This document shows positions 54,404-63,366 of a stretch of 64,000 bases of DNA, in pieces; position 1 is the stretch's first letter, and each line of letters starts with the position of its first letter. The notes beneath the pieces are model-generated. The model was not told the origin of the DNA and ran no database searches. It worked only from the letters and a program-made list of their open reading frames with translations. The position numbers were made by a program, and so were the translations under genes. Source of the DNA: Pseudomonas sp. ABC1. Lineage in GTDB: Bacteria > Pseudomonadota > Gammaproteobacteria > Pseudomonadales > Pseudomonadaceae. Location: contig NZ_CP058349.1 of NCBI RefSeq assembly GCF_013395055.1, forward strand, positions 806,001 to 870,000, written 5' to 3'.

Positions 54404-56848
54404 ATGTCCCGCCGCTCCCCCGCCTTCGGCTTCGGCCTGCGCCCCATGGCCCTGGCCATGCACTTCGGCGCACTGTCCTTGGCCGCCTGGCACCCCCTGG
54501 CCTTGGCCGATAACGCACAGCAACAGGCCACCCGCCACTACAGTATTCCCGCCGGCCCCTTGAGCCAGGTACTGACTCAATTCTCCAGCCAGGCCGGCAT
54601 CCTGCTGGTCGGTGCCAGCAGCCTGGCACAAGGCAGGCATAGCGCCGGGCTGGAAGGTGACTACGGCGTTCCGCAGGCACTGCTCTACCTGCTACAGGGG
54701 AGCGGCCTGCAAGCCATGCGGCAAGCCAATGGCAGCTACACGCTGAGCCAGCGAGACGCGGACGATTCGGCTCTGGAGTTGGGCGCCACCAGTATCAGCG
54801 GAATCGGCCTGAATGCCACAGGTACCACCCAGGGCAGCTCCAGCTACACCGCCACCGGCCCCAGCAACACCGCAGCCCGCCTTGGCCTGACGCTGCGCGA
54901 GACACCCCAGTCGATCACCGTGGTCACGCGCCAGAAGATGGACGACGAAAACATGCAATCGCTGGACGACGTGGCGCAGAGCGCCACCGGCATCAGCTAC
55001 AGCAAGAACGGTACGGAGCGCTCCTATTACTACGCCCGGGGCTTCGAGATCTCCGAAGTGCAGTTCGACGGCATGCCCGCCTACATCGGCAACGCTTACT
55101 CGATGGACGCCCTGTCGATCAACAACATGGCCATCTATGACCGTGTGGAGTTCGTCCGTGGCGCCAATGGCCTGCTGCAAGGGGCAGGTAATCCATCGGC
55201 GGCCATCAACCTGATCCGCAAGCGACCGACCCGTGATCTCCAGGTAGGCGCTGAACTGGGTGCAGGCTCCTGGGACAACTACCGCACGCAACTGGACGTT
55301 TCCGGCCCACTCACCCAGGGCGGCAATCTCAGAGGCCGCGCAGTGACCTTCTACAACACCTCCGGCAGCTTCCGTGACGAGCTGGCCCGGGACAACCAGT
55401 TGCTCTACCTGATCGGCGAGCTCGACCTCGGCGAGCGCACCGTACTGACCCTCGGCGGCACAGCACAAAAGGACAACACCAACGGCTACAGCTTCATGGG
55501 ACTGCCGACACGGGCCGATGGCAGCTTCTACGATTTCTCCCGCTCGACCTCGCTGGCAGCGGACTGGGGCTACCTGGACAAGACCAACTACAGCCTGTTC
55601 GGCGACATCACCCACAGCCTGGACAACGGCTGGAAACTGACCGCCGCCTTCAATCGTGTTGCCGCCGATGCGGACCTGCGGTCGCTGTTCTGGTTCCTGC
55701 GCAGCAGCGACGACATATTCCCCATGCGCATCAACCAGACCACCTACAAAGACCGCCAGAGCAACTTCGACCTGTATGGCAGCGGTCCCTTCGAATGGCT
55801 GGGCAGGGAGCACCAGTTGATGCTGTCGGCCAGCACACGCAAGGACACCTTCAAATGGAACGTGCGCAACCAGGCGAGCAACTACCCGGTATCGGTCGAC
55901 GTCACCAACCCCGGCACCTTCCCCTTTCCGAACACATTGCCCACGACATTCTTCGCCTCCGACGTGACCGACGTACGCAAGGAGAAGGGCGTGTCGGCGG
56001 CCACCCGCATCTCCCTGAACGACTCACTCAGCCTGATACTCGGCAGCCGCCTGAGCTGGTTCGACTATGAAGGCAACCGAGGCGGTGCCGAAAGCCGCGC
56101 ACGCGAGAACGGCAAGGCCATTCCCTATGCCGGTCTGGTCTACGACCTCGATGCCCGGCATTCGCTGTACGCCAGCTACACGGAAATCTACCGTCCGCAA
56201 AGTGCCTATGGCGTGGGTGGCAGCCTGCTCGACGCAGTCACCGGCGAGAACTATGAAATCGGCATGAAAAGCGAATTCTTCGAGGGCCGCCTGAACACCT
56301 CGCTGGCGCTGTTCCAGGTCGACCAGAGTCACCTGCCGGTGGCCATCGCCGGGCTCAATATCTGCGGTGTCACAGCGAGCGAAACCTGCTACCGGGCCGG
56401 AGAGAAAGTGCGGAACCGGGGCTTCGAAGCCGAATTGTCCGGCAGCCTGGCCCAGGGCTGGAACGCCACGCTGGGCTACACCTACAACGACCCGCAATTC
56501 GTCGCGGGCCCTAACAATGGCGACGACTACAATGGCCGCGCCAAACGCTTGCTGAAACTCTCCACGGACTATCGACTGCCGGGTGCACTGGACGCCGTAC
56601 GCATCGGCGGCAGCCTCTACCACCAGAGCCGAATGACCAGCGAGGACCGAGGCCAGGTGATCCGCCAGGGCGCCTATACCTTGCTCAACCTGCATGGCAA
56701 CTACCGCATCAACAGCAACCTGGACCTGCAGTTGAACCTCAACAATGCCCTGGACAAGACCTACTACCAGTCCATTTCCAACCTCAACTTCACCAACGCC
56801 TTCGGCGATCCGCGCAATGTCGCCATGACCCTGCGCTACCAGCTCTAG
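54404..56848 (+). CDS. TonB-dependent siderophore receptor with STN signalling domain
   Basis: Outer-membrane receptor of 814 residues. A signal peptide (about 1-36) is followed by the STN/secretin-like domain (HYSIPAGPLSQVLTQFSSQAG) that talks to FecR, a plug domain (TLRETPQSITVVTRQKMDDE, IYDRVEFVRGANGLLQGAG) and a 22-strand barrel ending MTLRYQL. A ferric siderophore is the expected ligand; the identity is not visible. The ATG at 54404 with AGAGGAAC is chosen. The frame stays open upstream through the MITE to 54257, which could mislead automatic start calls. Confidence 0.92.
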   Translation: MSRRSPAFGFGLRPMALAMHFGALSLAAWHPLALADNAQQQATRHYSIPAGPLSQVLTQFSSQAGILLVGASSLAQGRHSAGLEGDYGVPQALLYLLQGSGLQAMRQANGSYTLSQRDADDSALELGATSISGIGLNATGTTQGSSSYTATGPSNTAARLGLTLRETPQSITVVTRQKMDDENMQSLDDVAQSATGISYSKNGTERSYYYARGFEISEVQFDGMPAYIGNAYSMDALSINNMAIYDRVEFVRGANGLLQGAGNPSAAINLIRKRPTRDLQVGAELGAGSWDNYRTQLDVSGPLTQGGNLRGRAVTFYNTSGSFRDELARDNQLLYLIGELDLGERTVLTLGGTAQKDNTNGYSFMGLPTRADGSFYDFSRSTSLAADWGYLDKTNYSLFGDITHSLDNGWKLTAAFNRVAADADLRSLFWFLRSSDDIFPMRINQTTYKDRQSNFDLYGSGPFEWLGREHQLMLSASTRKDTFKWNVRNQASNYPVSVDVTNPGTFPFPNTLPTTFFASDVTDVRKEKGVSAATRISLNDSLSLILGSRLSWFDYEGNRGGAESRARENGKAIPYAGLVYDLDARHSLYASYTEIYRPQSAYGVGGSLLDAVTGENYEIGMKSEFFEGRLNTSLALFQVDQSHLPVAIAGLNICGVTASETCYRAGEKVRNRGFEAELSGSLAQGWNATLGYTYNDPQFVAGPNNGDDYNGRAKRLLKLSTDYRLPGALDAVRIGGSLYHQSRMTSEDRGQVIRQGAYTLLNLHGNYRINSNLDLQLNLNNALDKTYYQSISNLNFTNAFGDPRNVAMTLRYQL

Positions 56849-56971
56849 GGGCTGCACGCACAAGCAAGGCAAGACAGGCAAAAGTGGAGTTCAGGTGCCG
56901 TAAATGCGCATTCCGGGCCTGCTTTCACTGCAGCATCGCCAATGCGCAGGCACTGTTTGTACAGCGCGCCA

Positions 56972-57006
56972 ATATGAGGCCGGTGGGCGAGCCCCCGGCC
57001 TCATAT
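56972..57006. terminator. Bidirectional terminator after the receptor
   Basis: ATATGAGGCCGG (56972-56983) pairs with CCGGCCTCATAT (56995-57006), extended inside by GGGC/GCCC. It lies between the convergent receptor and exporter genes and touches the exporter stop codon. Confidence 0.8.
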
Positions 57007-58196
57007 CAACTCAACGGATGCCCGGCTCGACGCTCGGCCAGCAGCGTCAAGCGCGACATACCGAGTGCCAGCAGGCTGCAACCCCAGATCACCAGCGCCA
57101 TCGGCAGCGCACTGCCATCGTGCAGTAAACCGACTGTGCTCGCGGCGCAGGCAGCGATGGCGAATTGCAGGCTGCCGAGCAGTGCCGAAGCACTGCCGGC
57201 ATGGCGCCCCTGACCAGCCATCGCGCAAGCAGAGGTATTGGGCAGAAGAATCCCCAGGCAGCCCATGCCACCGAACAAAGGCAGCAACAACGGCCACAGG
57301 TGCTCTGGTCGTGCCAGGGCGACGCCCAGCAGCACGCAACCACAGAAGCAATAGAACCAGACGATCCGCCTGGCCCAGTAGCCCGGCCCACGGCGTGCCA
57401 CCAGCCAGGCATTGACCTGGGCGAACAGAATGAAGCCCAGCGCGTTGAGGCCGAACAGCCAGCCGTAGTGCTCGCTCGGCACACCATAGAGTTCGATGAA
57501 GACGAACGGCGAACCGGCGATATAGGCGAACATGCCGGCAATCGCCAGCCCGCCCGTCAATGCGTGGCCGATGAAAGGCAGGTCACGGAACAGACGCCGG
57601 TACTCGCCCAGCGCACCGCGCAATGGCGCCACGGGCTGCTGTGTATCCAGGGTCTCCGGAAGCCACAGCTTCACCGCCAGCAGGCAGACGGCACCGAACA
57701 GCCCCAGCACGAAGAAAATCGCCGGCCAACCCGAGAGATTCAGCAGCAGACCGCCCCCCAGCGGCGCCAGGATCGGCGCCAGCCCCATGACCAGCATGAG
57801 CTGCGAGAAGACCCGCGCCGAGGTAATCGGGTCGCAGAGGTCACGCACCACTGCCCGCGATATCACCATCCCCGCACAACCGCCAAGTGCCTGGACAAAA
57901 CGCGCCGCGATCAGCCACTGCAGAGTAGGTGCGAAGGCACAGGCAAAGGATGCCAGGGTAAACAGCGTGATACCGGCCAGCAGCGGCCCGCGTCGCCCAT
58001 AGCGGTCCGCCAGCGGCCCATAGAGCAACTGCCCGACAGCCAGGCCGATGAAATAGACCGCCAGGGTCAGTTGCACATGCTCGATGTCGGTGGCGAAACC
58101 TTGCGCCAGGGCCGGAAAGGCCGGCAGGTAGAAATCGACGGCCATGGGGCCAAAGGCACTCAAGGCCCCCAGGATCAGGAGAATCCGAAAAACCAT
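57006..58196 (-). CDS. Bcr/CflA-type MFS drug exporter
   Basis: Major-facilitator transporter of 396 residues with 12 predicted helices, DHA1 family. The motif-A loop PLADRYGRRGPLL and the helix-1 DFYLPAFPAL of the Bcr/CflA group are present. It would extrude drugs, dipeptides or sulfonamide-like compounds by proton antiport; the substrate is unknown. The ATG at 58196 is used; a frame open further upstream is not protein-like. It is divergent from a TetR regulator, its likely controller. Confidence 0.87.
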   Translation of the reverse strand: MVFRILLILGALSAFGPMAVDFYLPAFPALAQGFATDIEHVQLTLAVYFIGLAVGQLLYGPLADRYGRRGPLLAGITLFTLASFACAFAPTLQWLIAARFVQALGGCAGMVISRAVVRDLCDPITSARVFSQLMLVMGLAPILAPLGGGLLLNLSGWPAIFFVLGLFGAVCLLAVKLWLPETLDTQQPVAPLRGALGEYRRLFRDLPFIGHALTGGLAIAGMFAYIAGSPFVFIELYGVPSEHYGWLFGLNALGFILFAQVNAWLVARRGPGYWARRIVWFYCFCGCVLLGVALARPEHLWPLLLPLFGGMGCLGILLPNTSACAMAGQGRHAGSASALLGSLQFAIAACAASTVGLLHDGSALPMALVIWGCSLLALGMSRLTLLAERRAGHPLS

Positions 58197-58255
58197 AAGA
58201 CACTCGTGGGCAGAAGAAAGCTGGACGCGTAGCGGCAAGCGCCAGCGAGCGAGAG

Positions 58256-58302
58256 ATTTACAAGACCGGCAGATGCTGTTACATACACCACCGATTGTAA
58301 AT
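58256..58302. promoter_or_regulatory. Operator candidate between exporter and TetR regulator
   Basis: ATTTACAA (58256-58263) is mirrored by TTGTAAAT (58295-58302), and TTACA-N12-TGTAA spans 58279-58300. TTTACA/TGTAAA half-sites are typical of AcrR/TtgR-like operators. It lies in the shared 153-bp control region. Confidence 0.5.
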
Positions 58303-58349
58303 AGCCGGACATCCATGCCAACCGGCGCCACTTGCAGAACGACCCGATC

Positions 58350-58970
58350 ATGCGCAGAACCAAAGAAGAAGCCGAGAAGACCCGCATCGCCATCCTGGAA
58401 GCCGCCGAACGACTGTTCCTCGACAAAGGCGTGGCCCACACCAGTCTCGACCAGATCGCCCGCGACGCAGGCGTGACCCGAGGCGCAGTCTACTGGCACT
58501 TCCAGAACAAGGCGCATCTGGTCAACGAAATGCTCAATCAGGTGCGCCTGCCACCGGAGCAACTGGCCGAGCGGATGCAGGACTGCGATCCGCACCAGCC
58601 GCTGACGGCCTTGCGCGACATGTGTATCGAGGTCATGCAATCGATCGGGATGAACCCGCAGAAATGCAGGATATTCACCATCCTGCTGCACCGCTGCGAA
58701 TTCACCGAGGAATTGCGCGAGGCGGAAGAACGCCACAACGCCTTCATCAGCGAATTCATCAGGCTCAGCGAACAGGTGGTGCAGCGCGCCGAAGCCTACT
58801 TGCGCCCTGGCATTACGCCACGTCAAGCCGTGATTTCGATACACGCCCTGATCGTCGGCCTGATGACCGACTGGACACGCGACCCGAGCCTGTTCGACCC
58901 GGTGGTGGATGCGCCGGTGATCATCGACACGGTCTTTCGTGGCCTGCTCAAGGAGTGGCCCTATCCGTAG
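58350..58970 (+). CDS. TetR-family repressor (AcrR/TtgR-like)
   Basis: Regulator of 206 residues. The N-terminal helix-turn-helix is RIAILEAAERLFLDKGVAHTSL with IARDAGVTRGAVYWHFQNKAHL, very close to the AcrR/TtgR/MtrR type that controls efflux pumps. The C-terminal ligand domain is helical. The ATG at 58350 is chosen over one 18 bp upstream. Divergence from the MFS exporter predicts that it represses it and probably itself. Confidence 0.87.
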   Translation: MRRTKEEAEKTRIAILEAAERLFLDKGVAHTSLDQIARDAGVTRGAVYWHFQNKAHLVNEMLNQVRLPPEQLAERMQDCDPHQPLTALRDMCIEVMQSIGMNPQKCRIFTILLHRCEFTEELREAEERHNAFISEFIRLSEQVVQRAEAYLRPGITPRQAVISIHALIVGLMTDWTRDPSLFDPVVDAPVIIDTVFRGLLKEWPYP

Positions 58971-58984
58971 AGCCGTGCTGATCA

Positions 58985-59001
58985 GGTGCGCACAGCGCAC
59001 C
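58985..59001. terminator. GGTGCGC hairpin between the TetR gene and deaD
   Basis: GGTGCGC-ACA-GCGCACC, third copy of the dispersed hairpin (others at 21662 and 32209). It lies 14 bp after the regulator stop and between convergent genes. Confidence 0.55.
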
Positions 59002-59072
59002 CTACCGGCATCGCGGCACCGTCACGAAACATGGAGGCATGCAGCGTGACGGCGCAGGAGACAGAGAGCCCC

Positions 59073-60734
59073 TCAGTCCTCGCGGTAACGGCGCAGCTTC
59101 AACTGCTTGCCGGCAACGCGGGTGTCCTTGAGCTTGGTCAGCAGACGCTCGAGACCGTCCTCGGGCAATTCCACCAGGCTGAAGCTGTCACGCACCTGGA
59201 TGCGACCGATCGCTTCGCGGGCCAGGCCACCTTCATTGAGGATCGCACCCAGCAGGTTGCGTGCGGCAATGCCGTCACGCGCGCCCAACGGCGTGCGGCA
59301 ACGCGCACGGCCTTCGGCCAGGGGAACCGGCGCGCGGCGCTCGCGATCACCACTGCGCTCGGGACGCTCAGAGCGCTCACGCGGTGCGCTGCTCGGCACC
59401 AGCGGCTGCTCCTTCTCCACTTCGGCCAGGGTCAGCGGCTGGCCATTGGTGACCTTGCGCAGCAGCGCGGCAGCCAGGGCGCGCGGGCTGCACTCGATCT
59501 CGGCAACCAGCTTGTCGAGCAGTTCGCCATGGCTCGCCTCGGCCTCGGCCACCAGCGGCGCCAGGCTGTTGGTCAACTTGCGAATGCGCGCTTCCAGCAC
59601 CTGCTGGGCATTGGGCAGACGGGCTTCGGCCACCTTTTGCCCGGTCACACGCTCGATCACCTGCAGCATGCGGCGCTCACGCGGAGTGACCAGCAGCAGC
59701 GCACGGCCTTCGCGACCGGCACGACCGGTACGGCCGATGCGGTGAACGTAGGATTCAGGATCGTAAGGCATGTCGACGTTGAAGACGTGGGTGATACGCG
59801 CCACGTCGAGGCCGCGTGCGGCAACGTCGGTGGCAACCACGATGTCCAGGCGACCGTCCTTCAGCGAGTCGATGACGCGCTCACGCTGGTTCTGGGCGAT
59901 GTCGCCGTTCAGTGCCGCCGCCTTGTAGCCTTTGGCTTCAAGAGCGCTGGCCAGGTCGAGGGTGGCCTGCTTGGTGCGCACGAACGCGATCAGCGCGTCG
60001 AAATCCTCGACTTCCAGCAGACGCAGGACAGCCGGGATCTTCTGGTCGGCATGCACCATCAGGTGCGCCTGCTCGATACGGGCGACGGTCTGGGTCTTGG
60101 CGGCGATCTTGACGTGCTGTGGCTCGCGCAGGTGCTTCTCGGCGATGGCGCGGATCGAATGCGGCAACGTGGCCGAAAACAGTACGCTCTGGCGGCTTTC
60201 CGGCATGGCTTCGAAGATCACTTCCAGATCGTCCATGAAGCCCAGCTTGAGCATTTCGTCGGCTTCGTCGAGCACCAGGAAACCGATGGTCGACAGCAGG
60301 CCGGCATTGCGGCTCAGGTGGTCGACCAGACGGCCCGGCGTGGCGACGATGATCTGCGCACCCTGGCGGATGGCCTTGAGCTGCGGCCCCATCGGAGCGC
60401 CACCGTAGACGGCGACGACGCCAACGCCTGGCATCTGCTTGGAATAGACTTCGAAAGCCGTGGCAACCTGCAGCGCCAGCTCGCGGGTCGGTGCCAGCAC
60501 CAACACCTGCGGCTCACGGCGTGCCGGGTCGATCTTCGACAGCAGCGGCAGCGCGAAGGCGGCGGTCTTGCCGGTACCGGTCTGGGCCTGGCCGATCATG
60601 TCGTGGCCACCGAGGATCACCGGGATCGCCTGGCTCTGGATGGGGGAAGGCTCTTCGTAGCCGACAGCCGAGATGGCGGCCAGAACAGCGGAATGAAGGC
60701 CGAGTGCGGCAAAGCCGCCGATTTCCTGGGTCAT
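59073..60734 (-). CDS. deaD: DEAD-box RNA helicase DeaD/CsdA-like
   Basis: ATP-dependent RNA helicase of 553 residues for ribosome assembly and mRNA decay, often cold-induced. The Q motif, AQTGTGKT (motif I), PTRELA, TPGR, DEAD, SAT and HRIGRTGR are all intact. An Arg/Glu-rich linker (about 445-480) precedes the C-terminal DbpA-type RNA-binding domain (GIAARNLLGAILNEGGL). The ATG at 60734 gives the N-terminus MTQEIGGFAALGLHS. The 264-bp leader upstream fits long-leader cold-shock mRNAs. Confidence 0.92.
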   Translation of the reverse strand: MTQEIGGFAALGLHSAVLAAISAVGYEEPSPIQSQAIPVILGGHDMIGQAQTGTGKTAAFALPLLSKIDPARREPQVLVLAPTRELALQVATAFEVYSKQMPGVGVVAVYGGAPMGPQLKAIRQGAQIIVATPGRLVDHLSRNAGLLSTIGFLVLDEADEMLKLGFMDDLEVIFEAMPESRQSVLFSATLPHSIRAIAEKHLREPQHVKIAAKTQTVARIEQAHLMVHADQKIPAVLRLLEVEDFDALIAFVRTKQATLDLASALEAKGYKAAALNGDIAQNQRERVIDSLKDGRLDIVVATDVAARGLDVARITHVFNVDMPYDPESYVHRIGRTGRAGREGRALLLVTPRERRMLQVIERVTGQKVAEARLPNAQQVLEARIRKLTNSLAPLVAEAEASHGELLDKLVAEIECSPRALAAALLRKVTNGQPLTLAEVEKEQPLVPSSAPRERSERPERSGDRERRAPVPLAEGRARCRTPLGARDGIAARNLLGAILNEGGLAREAIGRIQVRDSFSLVELPEDGLERLLTKLKDTRVAGKQLKLRRYRED

Positions 60735-60923
60735 GGGTCTTGTCTCTGATGCTCCGCAAAGACCCATGCTCCGAAGCTGCGCATGCCATGCAAGACCTTG
60801 TGGGTCACCCTGGCAGCCTGGTCGGCGGGTTTGCGAAAACGTATGGATGATGAATCGTCAAGGATAGTCCGTCGGACGGACAGCAGCCGAAGCACGCGCT
60901 TCGTTTTTGTTGCAGTACCTGAA

Positions 60924-60946
60924 CGCCGGCTGGATTTCAGCCGGCG
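60924..60946 (-). terminator. Hairpin after the second chemoreceptor gene
   Basis: CGCCGGCTG-GATTT-CAGCCGGCG, perfect 9-bp stem. It is 53 bp after the receptor stop (60999) and upstream of deaD. No T-run directly follows, so it may be partial. Confidence 0.5.
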
Positions 60947-60998
60947 CGCACTATACCGGAATTTTCACCGGTTGTGCTCGTATTTTGCATAACCGGAC

Positions 60999-63164
60999 TC
61001 AGGCAGCCTTGCGCTCACCCGCACTGACACGAAAGCGTCCGACCAGCGAATGCAGCTTGCCGACCGTGTGCCGCACGCGCTCGGCACTGCCCTGCAACAC
61101 CTGCAGCGTCGACCCCATTTCCCCCGACACCACTTCCACACCGCCGACGGTCTGCCCGTATTGCAGGCTGCGTTCGTTGAGTTGCTGGATGGCACTGAAC
61201 ATGCGCGCCACCGCCTGGTGCAGTTCATGGTTCTCCGAGGACGCCTGCTCGCTCAGGCGCAGGCTGCCATCGACATCGGCCACGCCGCCCTCCATCAGGG
61301 ACACTGCCTGACGCGTCTCGCTTTGCAGACTCTCGACCATGTCACGGATATCCTTGGCCGCATGGGCGGTGCGTTCGGCCAGTGAGCGCACCTCGCCCGC
61401 CACCACGGCGAAACCACGCCCGTGCTCGCCTGCACGCGCCGCCTCGATCGCCGCGTTCAACGCCAGCAGGTTGGTCTGGGTGGTGATGTCGGTAATCAGG
61501 CGCACGATGTTGCCGATCTCGCCCATGCGGCTGTCGAGCAGTTGCACGCTGCCGGCCGAGCGCTCGACCACATTGCGGATCGACTCGGTACTCTCGCGCA
61601 CCGTCTCGAAACGCTCACGGGCGTGTTCGACCACCCGCTCCATGGCCAATTTCATCTCCTCGGCGGTGGCGCCAGCCTGCTGGATCTCGCCCAACTGCTG
61701 CTCGACCAGCAACAGCAGGCGGTGGATCGAATCGCCGACCTCGCGCGTGGCATCGCCCGCCTCGCGGCTGCGCTCCAGCATCAGTTCGTTATCCTGGCGC
61801 ACATGCCGCGACACCTGGATCACCCGTCCGACCACGGTGTCCAGGCTGTCGATGAAGCTGTTGAGCCAGCGTCCGAGATCGACCACCTCGTCGCGCCGCC
61901 GCGCTTCGACCGTCAGGCGCTGACACAGGTCGCCCTCGCCTTCGGCCAGGGTCCTCACCACATCACTCATCGCCTGCATCCGTCGCGCCAGCCGCTTTGG
62001 CCCGAACGCGGAGAAAATCCAGGCGCCAAGCACCAGCAGCAGCACATCCAGGCCATACAGGATGGGCTCGGGCAACCCGCTGTAGGCCTGCAACAGCGTA
62101 CTCAGCAGCAACAGGCTGATCACTGTCGCCAGGTAGGTCTTCATCATGCCGAAGCTCAGCGAACGCCGACGAAAGACCTCCTCAAGATCACCCTCGCACA
62201 TCATTCCCCAGCGGTCGGGCGAGCCCTGCAACTGGAACGTGGTGCCCTTGCCGACCACCGGGATGTGCCGGTAATCCGAGTAGCCCGGGTAGGCCACGTA
62301 AAGATTGGAACCCCTGGCGATGGTTTCCCGCACACCGGGGTGCAACTGCCCGGTGGCCGGGTCGGTGAAGCGCAGTTCCAGTTCGGTGTGGTGACGCACA
62401 CGCACCTGCCCCCAGCGAGTGGGAATACCGTCCTTGAGGTTATCGCCCAGGCTGAAAGTGGAGTCTTCGAAACGCGAACGCGACAGCGCGGTACCCGGCT
62501 GGATCGACGGATCGAAGCGTGAGTCGACCATGAAGAGGTAGTTATCGCCGGACTCGGGGTAGATATGCCCCGCCTCGCGCTGGATCAGGTCGCCCAGCAC
62601 ATCGTTGGGTACCCGACCGCACAGGCAGCCCTGGCCATTGGGTAGCGGCTGGTAGAACATCAGTGTGACCGCATCGTGGAAACTGGACGTGGAAGCACCG
62701 AGGGACAGTGTCAGCGGGTCGCTGTAGGGCCCATGCAGGAAAGGTGCGCGCAGCCCCTGCTGCAGGGCGCGGATGTCCTGCTGTTGCCGTCCGACATGCC
62801 CGGCATGGCTGGAGGCACCGACCCGACCCGCTGGATCGATGACGAACAGTTCGGAGAAGTCAGGCATCTGCACGCGCTTTTCATCGAGCAGGCGGCTTTC
62901 CACCAGCAGTGCATCGCTGCCCAGCCCCTCGGCAAGCTCGGCCAGGTGCTCCCAATGGGCCGTCGCCCATCCCTGCAACAAACGCACGCGACTCTGCGAG
63001 ATACCCTCGAAAGCCTGTCCGATGGCGGGCTGGATGTCACGGTTGAGCCAGCAGGACCAGCGCATCGCCATTTTCCCGGTCTTGCCGAACAACGGTAACC
63101 AATGACGCTCCTGGGCAGACAGATGCATCTTTGCCGTATCCACGCTCTGATTCCTTATGCTCAT
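60999..63164 (-). CDS. Chemoreceptor with N-terminal sensor before its membrane helices
   Basis: Methyl-accepting protein of 721 residues. Unlike standard receptors it has no membrane helix at the N-terminus: about 335 residues of soluble, PAS/Cache-like sequence come first (FVIDPAGRVGASSHAGHVG, NYLFMVDSRFDP, NLYVAYPGYSDYRHIPVVG). Two close helices follow (about 341-361 and 368-388), then a HAMP-like region and the signalling tip TQTNLLALNAAIEAARAGEH. The sensor would therefore be cytoplasmic unless exported in an unusual way. No methylation pentapeptide is obvious at the C-terminus. The ligand is unknown. Confidence 0.85.
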   Translation of the reverse strand: MSIRNQSVDTAKMHLSAQERHWLPLFGKTGKMAMRWSCWLNRDIQPAIGQAFEGISQSRVRLLQGWATAHWEHLAELAEGLGSDALLVESRLLDEKRVQMPDFSELFVIDPAGRVGASSHAGHVGRQQQDIRALQQGLRAPFLHGPYSDPLTLSLGASTSSFHDAVTLMFYQPLPNGQGCLCGRVPNDVLGDLIQREAGHIYPESGDNYLFMVDSRFDPSIQPGTALSRSRFEDSTFSLGDNLKDGIPTRWGQVRVRHHTELELRFTDPATGQLHPGVRETIARGSNLYVAYPGYSDYRHIPVVGKGTTFQLQGSPDRWGMMCEGDLEEVFRRRSLSFGMMKTYLATVISLLLLSTLLQAYSGLPEPILYGLDVLLLVLGAWIFSAFGPKRLARRMQAMSDVVRTLAEGEGDLCQRLTVEARRRDEVVDLGRWLNSFIDSLDTVVGRVIQVSRHVRQDNELMLERSREAGDATREVGDSIHRLLLLVEQQLGEIQQAGATAEEMKLAMERVVEHARERFETVRESTESIRNVVERSAGSVQLLDSRMGEIGNIVRLITDITTQTNLLALNAAIEAARAGEHGRGFAVVAGEVRSLAERTAHAAKDIRDMVESLQSETRQAVSLMEGGVADVDGSLRLSEQASSENHELHQAVARMFSAIQQLNERSLQYGQTVGGVEVVSGEMGSTLQVLQGSAERVRHTVGKLHSLVGRFRVSAGERKAA

Positions 63165-63366
63165 TCAGGGATACTGGCAAAAAGCAATTAACGGACCAGC
63201 GAATCGGAGGGCCAAAGCGAAATGCCAATGCACGCATTGTCATCAAGCTGACAACACGCCATGCCATGGCGCGCTGGACGGGAAAAGAACGAAAAGAGGC
63301 TGAACCGCGCAGTGGAAACGCCGTACGCGCAACTCCCCACAATGGCGCACGCTTGCCCGAATTGCC

